A stretch of DNA of 64,000 bases from NCBI RefSeq assembly GCF_900089755.1, contig NZ_FLOC01000012.1, positions 62,001 through 126,000 of the forward strand. The letters are read 5' to 3'. Both the position numbers and the translations under genes were made by a program. Under the pieces are notes generated by a model. The model ran no database searches. It was not told the DNA's origin and saw only the letters and a program-made list of their open reading frames with translations. Shown here one piece after another: positions 9,892-20,904 of the stretch (its first letter is position 1; each line of letters begins with the position of its first letter). This DNA comes from Marinomonas aquimarina. Lineage in GTDB: Bacteria; Pseudomonadota; Gammaproteobacteria; Pseudomonadales; Marinomonadaceae.

Positions 9892-11244
9892 GTGGATTTG
9901 CTGATGCCAACGCGAAGCGACCTCTGGTTTTTGCCCCTTGGCGGAACGGGTGAGATAGGGATGAATCTCAATTTGTATGGCCACGATGGAGAGTGGCTGA
10001 TGGTCGACTGTGGGGTGTCTTTTAACGAGCCGCTTGACGAAAACAGCGTCCGCACCCATGAGCTAGTGTGCGCTGATCCAGACTTCATTACGCAACAACG
10101 TCACCGCCTAGCGGGGATTGTCATTACCCATGCTCACGAAGACCACGTGGGGGCCCTGCCTTTCTTATGGCGTCGTTTCCAAGTACCTGTGTACACCACG
10201 CCCTTTACCGCTGAAATTTTGCGTCGTAAGTTGGCTCAAGTGGGCCTGTTAGAGGATGTGGAAATTCACGAGCTGCCGCTGGCCAGCCGCTTTAAGGTGG
10301 GAGTGTTTGATTTACAGTGGATCACTCTAACTCACTCTATCCCTGAACCCAGTGGACTCATGATTGAAACGCCGGCGGGCAATGTATTTCATACTGGCGA
10401 TTGGAAAATCGATCACAGCCCAGTGATTGGCGAGCGCTTTTCCCCTGCGGTTCTGACGACACTGCGTAAGCGAGATGTGACCGCCATGGTGTGTGATTCC
10501 ACCAACGCTTTAAAAACCGGCCACTCAGTGTCTGAGTTTGATTGTTATAAAGCCTTGCTAGAAGTCATCAAAGATGAGTCGGGGCGAGTAGTCGTTGGTT
10601 GTTTCAGTAGTAATATCGCGCGGTTAGTGTCCTTGGCGCGGGTTGCCAAAGAAACTGGCCGCTATTTAGCGTTATTGGGGCGTTCTTTGCAGAATATGGT
10701 CAGTGCCGCCAGAGCCTCAGGTTACTGGCCGGATGATTTGCCCGTCGTAGACGCCACGCATTTAGGTTACTTGCCAGCTGACGAAGTACTCGCGGTAGCC
10801 ACCGGTAGTCAAGGCGAGCCCCGTGCCATGCTCAATCGCTTAGCGCGCGACGATTGTTTTGATTTATCCTTGGACAAAGGCGATTTGGTGCTGTTCAGCG
10901 CTATGATCATTCCCGGTAACGAAGCCGAGATTGAGCGTTTGGTGAAGTCTTTTAAAGCGCAGGGCATTCGGACTCTACAAAAGCATGAAACTGAACTCCC
11001 GATTCATGTGAGCGGTCATCCTTATGAAGAAGAGTTGGCGGCCATGTATGACTGGGTAAGGCCACAAGTGGCGATTCCAACCCATGGTGAAGCCGCGCAT
11101 ATGTCGGCTAATGCGCGCATTGCCAAAGACGCTCATGTACCGCGTCAATTAACCGGTTTGAATGGCGATTTGTTTACCATAGCTCCCGAGGTGGGGGTGC
11201 GTAAACGCGCGGTGAAAGCGAAACGTATTGCCTTGGCGCGATAG
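9892..11244 (+). CDS. RNase J-like metallo-beta-lactamase/beta-CASP hydrolase
   Basis: A 450-residue enzyme of the RNase J / beta-CASP group. The N-terminal FLPLGGTGEIGMNL is characteristic; the metal motif is HAHEDHVGA (near residue 80), followed by FHTGDWKID. The beta-CASP part carries GSQGEP, and the C-terminal motifs are HVSGHPYEEEL and IPTHGE. It is about 100 residues shorter than Firmicute RNase J and lacks most of the C-terminal domain. The likely activity is endo/5'-3' exonuclease on RNA, but that is inferred. The start is GTG with AAGGAG upstream. It ends at a bidirectional terminator shared with argC. Confidence 0.85.
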   Translation: MDLLMPTRSDLWFLPLGGTGEIGMNLNLYGHDGEWLMVDCGVSFNEPLDENSVRTHELVCADPDFITQQRHRLAGIVITHAHEDHVGALPFLWRRFQVPVYTTPFTAEILRRKLAQVGLLEDVEIHELPLASRFKVGVFDLQWITLTHSIPEPSGLMIETPAGNVFHTGDWKIDHSPVIGERFSPAVLTTLRKRDVTAMVCDSTNALKTGHSVSEFDCYKALLEVIKDESGRVVVGCFSSNIARLVSLARVAKETGRYLALLGRSLQNMVSAARASGYWPDDLPVVDATHLGYLPADEVLAVATGSQGEPRAMLNRLARDDCFDLSLDKGDLVLFSAMIIPGNEAEIERLVKSFKAQGIRTLQKHETELPIHVSGHPYEEELAAMYDWVRPQVAIPTHGEAAHMSANARIAKDAHVPRQLTGLNGDLFTIAPEVGVRKRAVKAKRIALAR

Positions 11245-11265
11245 TGCATTAGGTGATTCGAGCAA

Positions 11266-11298
11266 TAAAAAAGCCCGTTGTCTGACAACGGGCTTTTT
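11266..11298. terminator. Bidirectional terminator between the RNase J-like gene and argC
   Basis: Stem AAGCCCGTTGTC / GACAACGGGCTT with A-rich left and T-rich right flanks, usable by both convergent genes. Confidence 0.88.
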
Positions 11299-11323
11299 CG
11301 TTTACAGCTGAGGGATTGTTTGC

Positions 11324-12259
11324 TTACAGCACGACTGCTACGTCTTCGGCAAAACCTAGCATCAAGTTTAGGTTCTGTACCGCAGCACCGGATGCGCCTT
11401 TGCCTAGGTTATCCAGCTTCGCCGACAGTACCACAGACTGACCATCTTCTGATGCGAAGACTGCTAGTTCCACTTGGTTAGTGTTTTCCAAACCGTGTGG
11501 GGTTAGGAAAGGGGCATGACTGTCTTTCACTTCATTGAATGGGTGAACGGTGACGAAATCTTCCTCTTCGTAAGTCGCCGCCAAGGCTGCATGCAGTTGC
11601 TCACCGGTCATATCGCCTGAAAGTGTCACTGGAATGCTGATCAACATGCCTTGTGCGAAGTTACCGACGCTTGGGATAAAGATTGGCGTGTTGTCTAGCT
11701 GAGACCATTTTTGGATCTCAGGTAGGTGTTTGTGCTTGAAGTTCAAACCGTAGGTGCCGTAGGTCGCAGCCTCTGAGTTACCTTCGTATTGCTCGATCAG
11801 TTGCTTACCGCCACCGGTGTAGCCAGAGATTGCATTCACCGTGTAGTGGCCGTCTTTTGCCAGCAAACCTTGTTCTACCAAAGGTTTCAGTAACAGGATG
11901 ATACCGGTTGGGTAACAGCCTGGGTTGGACACGAACTGAGCGTCTTGGATCTTTTCGCGTTGGCTGGCGTCAAGTTCTGCTAGACCGTAAACCCAACCGT
12001 CTGCAACACGGTGCACAGAACTGGCGTCCAGTACACGGCAGCCTTCAGCGGTTGCCAGCGCAACAGTGTCTTTAGCCGCGTCGTCAGGTAAGCAAAGCAC
12101 CGTCACATCCGCTTCTTTCATCAGGCGGCGCTTCTCTTCTACATCACGCTTTTTCTCTGGATCGATACTGATGACTTCAATCTCAGGGTGGTTCACTAGA
12201 CGCTCACGTACCTGTAGGCCAGTCGTACCCGTTTCACCGTCAATAAATACTTTTTTCAT
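11324..12259 (-). CDS. argC: N-acetyl-gamma-glutamyl-phosphate reductase (short type)
   Basis: A 311-residue ArgC of the shorter class (about 310 rather than 340). It reduces N-acetylglutamyl phosphate with NADPH, step three of arginine biosynthesis. The nucleotide-binding start FIDGETGTTGLQVRERL and the catalytic Cys in FVSNPGCYPTG (near residue 117) are seen, as is SGYTGGGKQ. The start at 12259 has GGAG 7 bases upstream; an extra 16 upstream codons are open but lack a ribosome site. No other biosynthetic arg gene is adjacent. Confidence 0.93.
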   Translation of the reverse strand: MKKVFIDGETGTTGLQVRERLVNHPEIEVISIDPEKKRDVEEKRRLMKEADVTVLCLPDDAAKDTVALATAEGCRVLDASSVHRVADGWVYGLAELDASQREKIQDAQFVSNPGCYPTGIILLLKPLVEQGLLAKDGHYTVNAISGYTGGGKQLIEQYEGNSEAATYGTYGLNFKHKHLPEIQKWSQLDNTPIFIPSVGNFAQGMLISIPVTLSGDMTGEQLHAALAATYEEEDFVTVHPFNEVKDSHAPFLTPHGLENTNQVELAVFASEDGQSVVLSAKLDNLGKGASGAAVQNLNLMLGFAEDVAVVL

Positions 12260-12400
12260 TCGTGTCTCCAAGCAACGGCTCAAGCGAAGAGGGCGAGCCG
12301 TCGGCAATTCATGTATCGCGCCATCATAGCACTGGCGCGGACTAGAAAAAACAAAGGGCGGCTGCAGTAGACGAAAAATTTGCGCCCTTGTGCAGGCTTG

Positions 12401-13684
12401 TTAACCTCTTTCAAAGGACTCCATCGGTTCAGTAACTAACTCGTCTGGCACTTCATCAATAGCTAACTCAAATGCTTTCAGACGTTTGTAGATCGACAGT
12501 AACTCAACAATGGTGGTCCAAGAGTTGACCAAGAATTGGAACGAGCTTTCCACTTGGTTAAAAGCATTGGAAATTCGTTGCATCACACCCAAGGTAAAGG
12601 CACCGGCAACAATCGATGGGCCCAAGGCAATCAAGGGCACGAGCACCCCTGCTTGCAAGTAGCCGTAACGTACCACGTTGAAGTATAGGTAGTGGAAGTA
12701 CAGGCGGAAGTAGTTCTTACGTACATTATTGAACAGCTCCGCCAGCTTAATTGGCTCGGCACGGTCAGCATGGTCTTCACCATAGACCAATTCTTTACGA
12801 TACGCGGCTTCCACTTTTTGATTTTTGAACTCAAGTCCCGGCAGTTTAATCCCCGCAGTGGCCAGTAACACGGTACCGAAAATTGACCAAAGAATCGCCA
12901 CGAAGACCAGCGCCTGTGGTACTTCACCGATCAAGGGGAGCTCAGTGACATAGCTGGATAACCCCCACAATACGGGTAGGAACGCCAACAAGGTCATAAT
13001 GGAATCTAAGAAGCGCACACCTAGACTTTCGACGATGCTGGCAAAGCGCATGGTGTCTTCTTGAATACGCTGGGAAGCCCCCTCGATATGGCGCACTTTT
13101 GGCCACATCGCGGTGTAATAGTTATTCATCGCTGTGCGCCAGCGGAACACATAGTGACTGACGAAAAAGTTGTTAAATACGGCCACGGTAATGGCAATTA
13201 AGGCGATGGTCGCAAAGGTCACCAATTGCCCATAAAACTCCCCGAGGGTGATCGTGTTAGGAGCGGTCAGTGCTTTTTGAATCAAGTCATAGAAGCTACC
13301 GTACCATTCGTTGATCATCACGCTGACTTGTACTTGGAACCAGGTAATAAAGACGATCAGCGCTGAGCCCATCACCGACCATTTGCCCCATTTCTGGCCG
13401 CCGTAGATCATCCAGGCGCCGACAAATAGGGCATAACAGGCCAGCATGTACTGGTAGAGCCAGACATCACTCGCGAAGCTATAGGCATCTTGGTAAGCCA
13501 TTTGTGCCGCTTGTTCAGCACCTTCCGCCAGTGGGGCTGGGTATTCCACGCCAAACAATTGGCCTAAGCTCAAGCTCGACCCTAGATCTTGTCCGAAGGT
13601 GTACCAGCTAATTACCGCAACAAATGCCCACAGGGCAAAGGTCAAAAAGAAGAGCTTGGGTTTCGGAAAAAAGGATAAAAACAC
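12401..13684 (-). CDS. sbmA: SbmA/BacA-family peptide transporter
   Basis: A 427-residue inner-membrane protein of the SbmA/BacA family, proton-driven importers of antimicrobial peptides, bleomycin and microcins. Characteristic features are the N-terminal FFPKPKLFF segment, NNFFVSHYVFRWRTAMNNYY, the GASQRIQEDTMRF motif and the C-terminal SFQFLVNSWTTIVELLSIYKRL. It has about 7-8 membrane segments and no ATPase domain, as expected for SbmA. Slightly longer than the 406-residue E. coli protein. It stands alone, downstream of the NlpC/P60 gene on the same strand. Confidence 0.93.
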   Translation of the reverse strand: MFLSFFPKPKLFFLTFALWAFVAVISWYTFGQDLGSSLSLGQLFGVEYPAPLAEGAEQAAQMAYQDAYSFASDVWLYQYMLACYALFVGAWMIYGGQKWGKWSVMGSALIVFITWFQVQVSVMINEWYGSFYDLIQKALTAPNTITLGEFYGQLVTFATIALIAITVAVFNNFFVSHYVFRWRTAMNNYYTAMWPKVRHIEGASQRIQEDTMRFASIVESLGVRFLDSIMTLLAFLPVLWGLSSYVTELPLIGEVPQALVFVAILWSIFGTVLLATAGIKLPGLEFKNQKVEAAYRKELVYGEDHADRAEPIKLAELFNNVRKNYFRLYFHYLYFNVVRYGYLQAGVLVPLIALGPSIVAGAFTLGVMQRISNAFNQVESSFQFLVNSWTTIVELLSIYKRLKAFELAIDEVPDELVTEPMESFERG

Positions 13685-13879
13685 GGTTTATCTCTCTCTG
13701 TCAGTAAATGAGTAGATCGCTGCAGGGCATTGATCTAAATAATAAAATTGCAAGGCTTTAGGCTAGAGCTTAAACCAGCATGAAGGCTTCGACAATGAAG
13801 TCACTTCAAGGATCATGCAAATAAATAGACAAGCTGAACTATGCCAAGCTTATGTTATTAGATGATGAAAATGCTGGGC

Positions 13880-14377
13880 TTAACGGATTCTGCGTGCGTG
13901 CCAGTAGTGCTCTTTCCAATAGACATTGTCCAAACGTGAAATCATCACCCCACGGGAGGTAGAAGCATGCAAAAACTTACCATTTTCCATATAGATGCCC
14001 ACATGGCGTGCTTTGCTACCGGTTTTGAAAAACACTAGATCGCCGGCCTCTAGATCATCGTCATCGATATGATAACCAGTGAGTACCTGTTGTGCGGTGG
14101 TACGGGGCACATAGGCGCCGAACTGGTCGCGCAAGGTCAGATGCACAAATCCCGAGCAATCCACCCCGCGTTTGCTCATACCTCCCCACGCATAGGGAGT
14201 ACCGCGCCAGTCTTGGTATTGGCGGTAAAGCTGCTGGGTAATGACGGATTCGCTGCTGTGGCTCAGGTTGCCAGTGTGGATGCTGATGCGATGATCGGGA
14301 ATGCTACTGCAAGCCGTTAGCAGTCCGGCCAGCAAGCAAGTGAGCAGAGGGCGGGTGAGTGTTTTGGCATCGAGCAT
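13880..14377 (-). CDS. NlpC/P60-family lipoprotein endopeptidase (MepS/NlpC-like)
   Basis: A 165-residue lipoprotein with signal peptide and lipobox LLTAC (Cys near residue 23). The NlpC/P60 domain follows, with catalytic Cys in KRGVDCSGFVHL, His in ARHVGIYMENG and the third polar residue in FLHAST. The family cleaves peptide cross-links (D-Glu-DAP type) in peptidoglycan during growth. The ATG at 14377 has AAGGA 9 bases upstream; a TTG at 14383 is too close to it. Probably outer-membrane anchored, since no Asp follows the Cys. Confidence 0.9.
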   Translation of the reverse strand: MLDAKTLTRPLLTCLLAGLLTACSSIPDHRISIHTGNLSHSSESVITQQLYRQYQDWRGTPYAWGGMSKRGVDCSGFVHLTLRDQFGAYVPRTTAQQVLTGYHIDDDDLEAGDLVFFKTGSKARHVGIYMENGKFLHASTSRGVMISRLDNVYWKEHYWHARRIR

Positions 14378-14498
14378 AGGCAAGGGTCCTTCTAAGCAAT
14401 GGATTTATCTTATGCTGTTTAGGCTTTGCTGACAAAATTTAGACGATTTTTTGTCTATAAAATGTGTTCTATGGGTGCTGATTTAAGATTGCGGACAT

Positions 14499-14531
14499 AA
14501 AAAAGCCGCGATCGAAATCGATCGCGGCTTT
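14499..14531 (-). terminator. Terminator after argD/astC
   Basis: Stem AAAGCCGCGATCG / CGATCGCGGCTTT with a 4-nt loop. Read on the minus strand it is followed by six T, so it ends the argD transcript. Confidence 0.88.
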
Positions 14532-14559
14532 GAATGGTCATGTTTTGGCAGCGAAACGC

Positions 14560-15792
<1,233 letters not shown>

Positions 15793-15803
15793 TCATAAAA
15801 TTA

Positions 15804-15826
15804 GAGCGGCTCAAAGTGAGCCGCTC
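15804..15826 (-). terminator. Stem-loop between gdhB and argD, possible partial terminator
   Basis: GAGCGGCTCA, 3-nt loop, TGAGCCGCTC. On the minus strand it is followed by TAATTTT, a weak U-run, and sits in the 52-bp gap between gdhB and argD. It could end gdhB mRNA partly or protect its 3' end. Confidence 0.6.
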
Positions 15827-15832
15827 ACGGAT

Positions 15833-18800
15833 TTATATCAAATTTCTCAACTCACGAATAGCAACACTTACCATGGATAGAGATAATTCTGTTTCCGCTT
15901 TTATCTCGTTAAATGTGCTGTGATAGTGGTTGATATTGTCTTGGTTTAGCTCGTTCCAATACGCCAGACGTTTATCGAGATCATTGATCTCGCTACTCGC
16001 TTGAATCACCTCTTGGGTAATGGTGCGTAGCGCGTTGTCGACTTCATCACCTAGGCCGGCTTTGGCACGACGTTCCCACATATCTTCCGCCGGCAATTTG
16101 CGAATGCTCTGACGTAACCAGTACAAGCCAAGATCCATCTCCAACTCGAAATAAGTCAGGGCGGTATCCAGCACTTCTTTATTGCTGTTGTCGGCCACGC
16201 GAATGATGTCCAAACCGTAGAATAGCAGCGGTAGAGCACTGATCTTATCCGCAATCTCCGCAGCCACATTTTGTTCCTGCAACTGCTGGCTGGTTTCCGC
16301 TAGGTAGTCATTGGTTGGCTTAGTCAGCACCGCATCCAAGTTACTGCGAATAATATCAATGCCTGGTTTGTAAGTATCGCTTAGCTTCTGGATCGCCAGA
16401 GCTTCACGGGTATTACGGATCAACCACAGGGTGGCTTTTTCCAACAGGCTTTGTACTTGGATAAACAGCTGGTTTTGCAAGCTGTTTTCGACCTTAAAGT
16501 CGAGCTGGTTGATGGCATCCCATAGCGCTGGGATATCAAACATTTGCTCAGCGGCCATGTAGGCGCGCAGGACGTTCAAGGCTGATGCGCTGGTTTCTTC
16601 CTGCACATAAGTGCTGAAGGTAGAACCCATTCGGTTACCAACATTATTGGTCACGTGTGCAGCAATGATTTCTTGCGCCAGTGGGTGGTCAATCATGTGA
16701 TCAGAGAAACGCTCTACCAAAGGTTTCGGGAAGTAGTCTTTGATTTGTACGCGTAAATCTAAGTCTTCGCCGATGCCGTCTTCGACCAACTGCTCGGCAA
16801 ACTTGATTTTAGAGTAGGCCAGTAACACGGAGATCTCTGGACGGGTTAAGCCTTGGCCTTTGCTCATGCGTTTCTTCATTTGCACATCGGTTGGCAAGAA
16901 CTCGATTTCACGGTTCAAGCGACCTTCGCGTACCAAGGACATCATCAAGCGCCAATGATCGGCGACACGTTCCGGTGCACGAGCGTTCACCAGTGATAGC
17001 AGGTGACTTTGGCCGCGGTTATGGCGCAATACCAATGAGCCAACCTCGTCGGTCATTTCTGCCAATAGCTTATTACGCTGCTTCTCAGTCATATCGCCGT
17101 TTTCAACGATACGGTTTAGCAGGATCTTGATGTTGACTTCGTGGTCTGAGCTGTCGACACCGGCTGAGTTATCGATGGCATCGGTGCTGATCAAGCCGCC
17201 ATTTTGGGCGAATTCAATACGGCCACGTTGCGTGAAGCCAAGGTTACCGCCTTCACCGATGATCTTACAGCGCAGTTCTTTACCATTGATACGCAGTGAG
17301 TTGTTGCCACTGTCGCCGACGTCAGCATGGGATTCTGCCTCGGCTTTGACATAGGTACCGATACCACCGTTCCAGAGTAGATCCACTGGCGCTTTGAGAA
17401 TGTGAGAAATCAATTCTGTTGGCGCTAGAGATTTGACATTGCCATCGATGTCCAAAGCTTTGCGAATGTCTGAGTTAATGGGAATCGACTTCGCACTGCG
17501 GTTAAAGATACCGCCGCCTTTTGAAATCAGTTCCTTGTTGTAATCTTCCCAAGACGAGCGTGGTAGATTGAACAGGCGTTGACGCTCTTCAAACGAGCTG
17601 GCAGCGTCTGGAGTAGGGTCGATGAAAATGTGCATATGGTTAAATGCCGCCACCAGACGTGTGTGTTTCGATAGCAGCATACCGTTACCGAATACATCAC
17701 CCGCCATATCACCGACGCCCACCGCCGTGAAGTCTGTGGTTTGGCAATCAATGCCCAACTCTTGGAACTGACGTTTTACCGATTCCCACGCGCCGCGTGC
17801 GGTGATGCCCATTTTCTTATGGTCATAGCCGTTCGAGCCACCGGAGGCAAAAGCGTCTCCTAGCCAGAAGCCGTATTTCTCAGAAATGCTGTTGGCCAAG
17901 TCAGAGAAGGTCGCAGTCCCTTTATCGGCAGCCACTACTAGGTATGGATCGTCTTCGTCGTAGCGTTTCACTGCCGTTGGTGGCACCACTTCTTGCTTCA
18001 CTAGGTTATCAGTGATGTCGAGTAAGCCGGAAATGAAGGTGGTGTAACAGCGCACCACTTCGGCCTGAGTTTCTTCACGGGTCCAGTATTTCTTCAGATG
18101 TTTGGCAACGAAACCACCTTTGGCACCTGACGGTACAATCACGGCGTTTTTCACCATCTGTGCTTTTACCAGCCCCAGTACCTCAGTACGGAAGTCTTCC
18201 ATACGGTCTGACCAACGTAGACCACCGCGGGCCACTTTACCACCACGCATGTGCACACCTTCTACCCATGGCGCGTAAACGAAAATTTCGAAGCGCGGAC
18301 GTGGTAGCGGCACCGCAGGGATCAGGCTTGGATCCAGCTTGAAGGAGACGTAATCTTTGATGTCGCCTTCGGCACTTGGCTGGTAGAAGTTGGTACGCAG
18401 CATCGCTTGAATCACGGATAAGTAGTGTTTCAAGATACGATCTTCGTCCAAGTTCGCCACATCATCCAAAGCTTCTTCGATTTTCTCAAGTAGCTTGGCT
18501 ACTTTTTCGTCTCGTTTGCTTTCTAGAGCCGGATCAAAGCGTTGCTCAAATAATTGCACTAATAGACGCGCAATCGGCGCGTTTTTCTCTAAGGTTTGTT
18601 GCATGTACTGCAAGGAGAAAGGTACTTGCAGCTGCATCATGTATTTGGTGATAGCACGCAGCATGGTCACTTGGCGCCAGGTCAGAGAGGCGTCTAGCAC
18701 TAGGGCGTTAAAGCGATCGTTTTCGATGCGGCGTTTGAAGACGGCGTTAAACGCGTCTTGGAAATCATCCCGTTGCGCTTTCTTATCCAGATTCGCGTTA

Positions 18801-20659
18801 GGGTTAACGCTGATGGCAAACTCCACTACCCAGGTGTTGGCTTGGCCGTCACCGTTTTGGTCTAGTTCGTAGGGGCGTGCTTCGAGAACACGCAGTCCCA
18901 TGCATTCCAAAATAGGCAATACATCAGACAGCACCAGGGTGGTGCCAGCACCGTAAACTTTAAAGAAGTAGTTGTTCTTCGCTTGGCCGACTTGGCGGTA
19001 CAGGTGCGTGGTGATGTCGCCATCATTTTGCAGGCTGCTAAGACGCTCAATGTCCAAGACCGCAGTGTTTGGAGCAAAGTCTTCACGGTAGGCCGCTGGG
19101 AAGTAGGGCGCGTATTCGTTGTACAGCGCGTTGCCAGTCTCTTCGCCTTGGCTAGTGTGCATCGCTGCTAATAGCTTGTCGTCCCAAGACAGTGCGGCAT
19201 CCTGCATTTTGCGTTGGATGTCATCAATATCCAGTTTCGGGCTATTTTCTGGGTCGGCAATTTGAATGGTGAAGTTAACCCGTGCCAGTACCTGTTGTGA
19301 GAACTGTACGTTGAATTCTGAGCTGGTGCCGTTGCAGGCTTGCATGAGGATGTCTTGCATCTTAATACGCAGCTCAGTGTTGTAACGGTCACGCGGCACG
19401 AACACCAAGGCGCTTAGGAAGCGACCGTAAATGTCTTTGCGCAAGAACACACGTAGCTGACGACGCTCTTGAATCGCCAGAATGCCTTCGATGGTGTGGA
19501 ACAACTCTTCAACTGGGGCTTGTAGCATTTCGTCACGTGGATAGCTGTTCAGAATATGCTTCAGGGTTTTGCCCTTATGGCTGTATGGGTCCACATTCAT
19601 GCGCTCAACGAGGACGTCCAGTTTCTTACGCAATAATGGCACGTCTTGTAGGCGCGCAACGTATGCGGCAGAGGAGTACAGACCAAAGAAGCGCCATTCA
19701 CCGATGACATTGCCTTTCTTATCGAAACGTTTAATGCCTAGGTAGTCTAGGTGAACCGGGCGGTGTACCGTAGAAATCGCCGTGGATTTGGTCAATACCA
19801 ATAGGTTGTCACGATCGTAAGCCAACTTGGCTAGGTGGTCGTTTAAGACAATGTCGTATTTCTCTTTTTTGGTTTTGCGGAACGTCCCTAACGCTGAGTC
19901 TTCGACAAATTTTAGATGCGTCTTATCACCTTCTTTAACGAGGTCATAAGCGCGGAAACCGACAAAGGTAAAGTGGTCGCTTTCAACCCAACGTAGAAAG
20001 GCTAAGTTCTCTTGGTACTCTTCGTTGTCCTTAAGATGGCTTACTTGCTCCGATGCTTGGATGACCTCAGCCAGTTTAGCTTTCATGGTGGGCCAGTCTT
20101 CCACGGATACTTTGACATCCGTTAGGGTGTCCAAGAGCGCGTCTTTGATTTGCTCCATTTTACCCAGGTCAGAAATACGGTCGATCTCAAAGCGGATCAG
20201 TGCTTCTTGGGTGCCACTTTGATGACGGTCATGAATTGCTTCCAGTTCACCTGTGTCACTACGGTGCGTGGCCAACGTTGGGTGTGCGGTAAAGTGGATC
20301 GTGTGGCCTAGGCGTACCAGTGCCATGTTAAATGAGGACACGATGAAAGGCATATCATCGGTCAGCACTTCAATCACTGTATGGGTAGATTGCCAGCTGT
20401 GTTCTTCAAAGTTTGGATTGTAGACACGCACTTTAGGGGTTTGTGCGTCACGCTGCTGTAAAAAGTCCCATAAGCATAAAACCGTGCCGTGCAGGTTATC
20501 AATATTCTCATGCTCCATGTCTTCGATCAGCAGATCTTGGAAGTAAATATGAGCTAATTTGATGACGCCTTCAGCGATGGCTGGGCTAACGTTTTCTTGA
20601 ATTTCGGCTTCAATACGAGTGATTAATTCACTTTTTTTTGTGTTCGTCATGTTACTCAT
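15833..20659 (-). CDS. gdhB: NAD-specific glutamate dehydrogenase, large 180-kDa class
   Basis: A 1608-residue enzyme of the large NAD-GDH class known from Pseudomonas and Streptomyces. It deaminates glutamate to 2-oxoglutarate, feeding glutamate from arginine catabolism into the TCA cycle. The N-terminal regulatory region (about 1-700) precedes the catalytic core, where GGLRWSDRMEDFRTEV and VPSGAKGGFV (catalytic Lys) are seen near 800-830 and the nucleotide fold GVGDMAGDVFGNGML near 970. A long C-terminal domain follows. Length matches the family (about 1600-1620). Many shorter open frames over this region are shadows. In P. aeruginosa the orthologue is arginine-induced through ArgR, and here an ArgR-like gene is divergent with a matching operator-like site between. 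Confidence 0.95.
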   Translation of the reverse strand: MSNMTNTKKSELITRIEAEIQENVSPAIAEGVIKLAHIYFQDLLIEDMEHENIDNLHGTVLCLWDFLQQRDAQTPKVRVYNPNFEEHSWQSTHTVIEVLTDDMPFIVSSFNMALVRLGHTIHFTAHPTLATHRSDTGELEAIHDRHQSGTQEALIRFEIDRISDLGKMEQIKDALLDTLTDVKVSVEDWPTMKAKLAEVIQASEQVSHLKDNEEYQENLAFLRWVESDHFTFVGFRAYDLVKEGDKTHLKFVEDSALGTFRKTKKEKYDIVLNDHLAKLAYDRDNLLVLTKSTAISTVHRPVHLDYLGIKRFDKKGNVIGEWRFFGLYSSAAYVARLQDVPLLRKKLDVLVERMNVDPYSHKGKTLKHILNSYPRDEMLQAPVEELFHTIEGILAIQERRQLRVFLRKDIYGRFLSALVFVPRDRYNTELRIKMQDILMQACNGTSSEFNVQFSQQVLARVNFTIQIADPENSPKLDIDDIQRKMQDAALSWDDKLLAAMHTSQGEETGNALYNEYAPYFPAAYREDFAPNTAVLDIERLSSLQNDGDITTHLYRQVGQAKNNYFFKVYGAGTTLVLSDVLPILECMGLRVLEARPYELDQNGDGQANTWVVEFAISVNPNANLDKKAQRDDFQDAFNAVFKRRIENDRFNALVLDASLTWRQVTMLRAITKYMMQLQVPFSLQYMQQTLEKNAPIARLLVQLFEQRFDPALESKRDEKVAKLLEKIEEALDDVANLDEDRILKHYLSVIQAMLRTNFYQPSAEGDIKDYVSFKLDPSLIPAVPLPRPRFEIFVYAPWVEGVHMRGGKVARGGLRWSDRMEDFRTEVLGLVKAQMVKNAVIVPSGAKGGFVAKHLKKYWTREETQAEVVRCYTTFISGLLDITDNLVKQEVVPPTAVKRYDEDDPYLVVAADKGTATFSDLANSISEKYGFWLGDAFASGGSNGYDHKKMGITARGAWESVKRQFQELGIDCQTTDFTAVGVGDMAGDVFGNGMLLSKHTRLVAAFNHMHIFIDPTPDAASSFEERQRLFNLPRSSWEDYNKELISKGGGIFNRSAKSIPINSDIRKALDIDGNVKSLAPTELISHILKAPVDLLWNGGIGTYVKAEAESHADVGDSGNNSLRINGKELRCKIIGEGGNLGFTQRGRIEFAQNGGLISTDAIDNSAGVDSSDHEVNIKILLNRIVENGDMTEKQRNKLLAEMTDEVGSLVLRHNRGQSHLLSLVNARAPERVADHWRLMMSLVREGRLNREIEFLPTDVQMKKRMSKGQGLTRPEISVLLAYSKIKFAEQLVEDGIGEDLDLRVQIKDYFPKPLVERFSDHMIDHPLAQEIIAAHVTNNVGNRMGSTFSTYVQEETSASALNVLRAYMAAEQMFDIPALWDAINQLDFKVENSLQNQLFIQVQSLLEKATLWLIRNTREALAIQKLSDTYKPGIDIIRSNLDAVLTKPTNDYLAETSQQLQEQNVAAEIADKISALPLLFYGLDIIRVADNSNKEVLDTALTYFELEMDLGLYWLRQSIRKLPAEDMWERRAKAGLGDEVDNALRTITQEVIQASSEINDLDKRLAYWNELNQDNINHYHSTFNEIKAETELSLSMVSVAIRELRNLI

Positions 20660-20763
20660 CCTTATGAGTGGTGGTGTCTATTGAAGATCTAATTATTGTT
20701 GTATGGCGCCAGCTTCTTGCCGATCATTTGATTATTAAGAAAAATAAGCGAGTAAGAAAGTTG

Positions 20764-20805
20764 GCAACTTTTCAAAATGCGACGTAAGCTTTTTGGCAAG
20801 CGATA
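20764..20805 (-). promoter_or_regulatory. Candidate ArgR (AraC-type) operator upstream of gdhB
   Basis: On the minus strand, TATCGC-N8-AA-N5 is followed exactly by CGTCGC-N8-AA-N5 (half-sites starting at 20805 and 20784). This is the direct-repeat, 21-bp-period plan I recall for P. aeruginosa ArgR (TGTCGC-N8-AA-N5); each hexamer matches 5 of 6. It lies about 105-146 bp upstream of gdhB and between it and the argR-like gene. Confidence 0.55.
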
Positions 20806-20904
20806 TCCGAGCTAGAAAAAGCTTGATGTCGATATCAAAAGTCTCTGTTATTCATTCTAAACGATATAAATCTCTTTTGAATGTCCCTATCGTAGGATAA
20901 TAAT

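Noticed and set aside
15833..20659. About ten short open frames on both strands within gdhB
   Set aside because: They are shadows of one long conserved enzyme, without ribosome sites or family resemblance.
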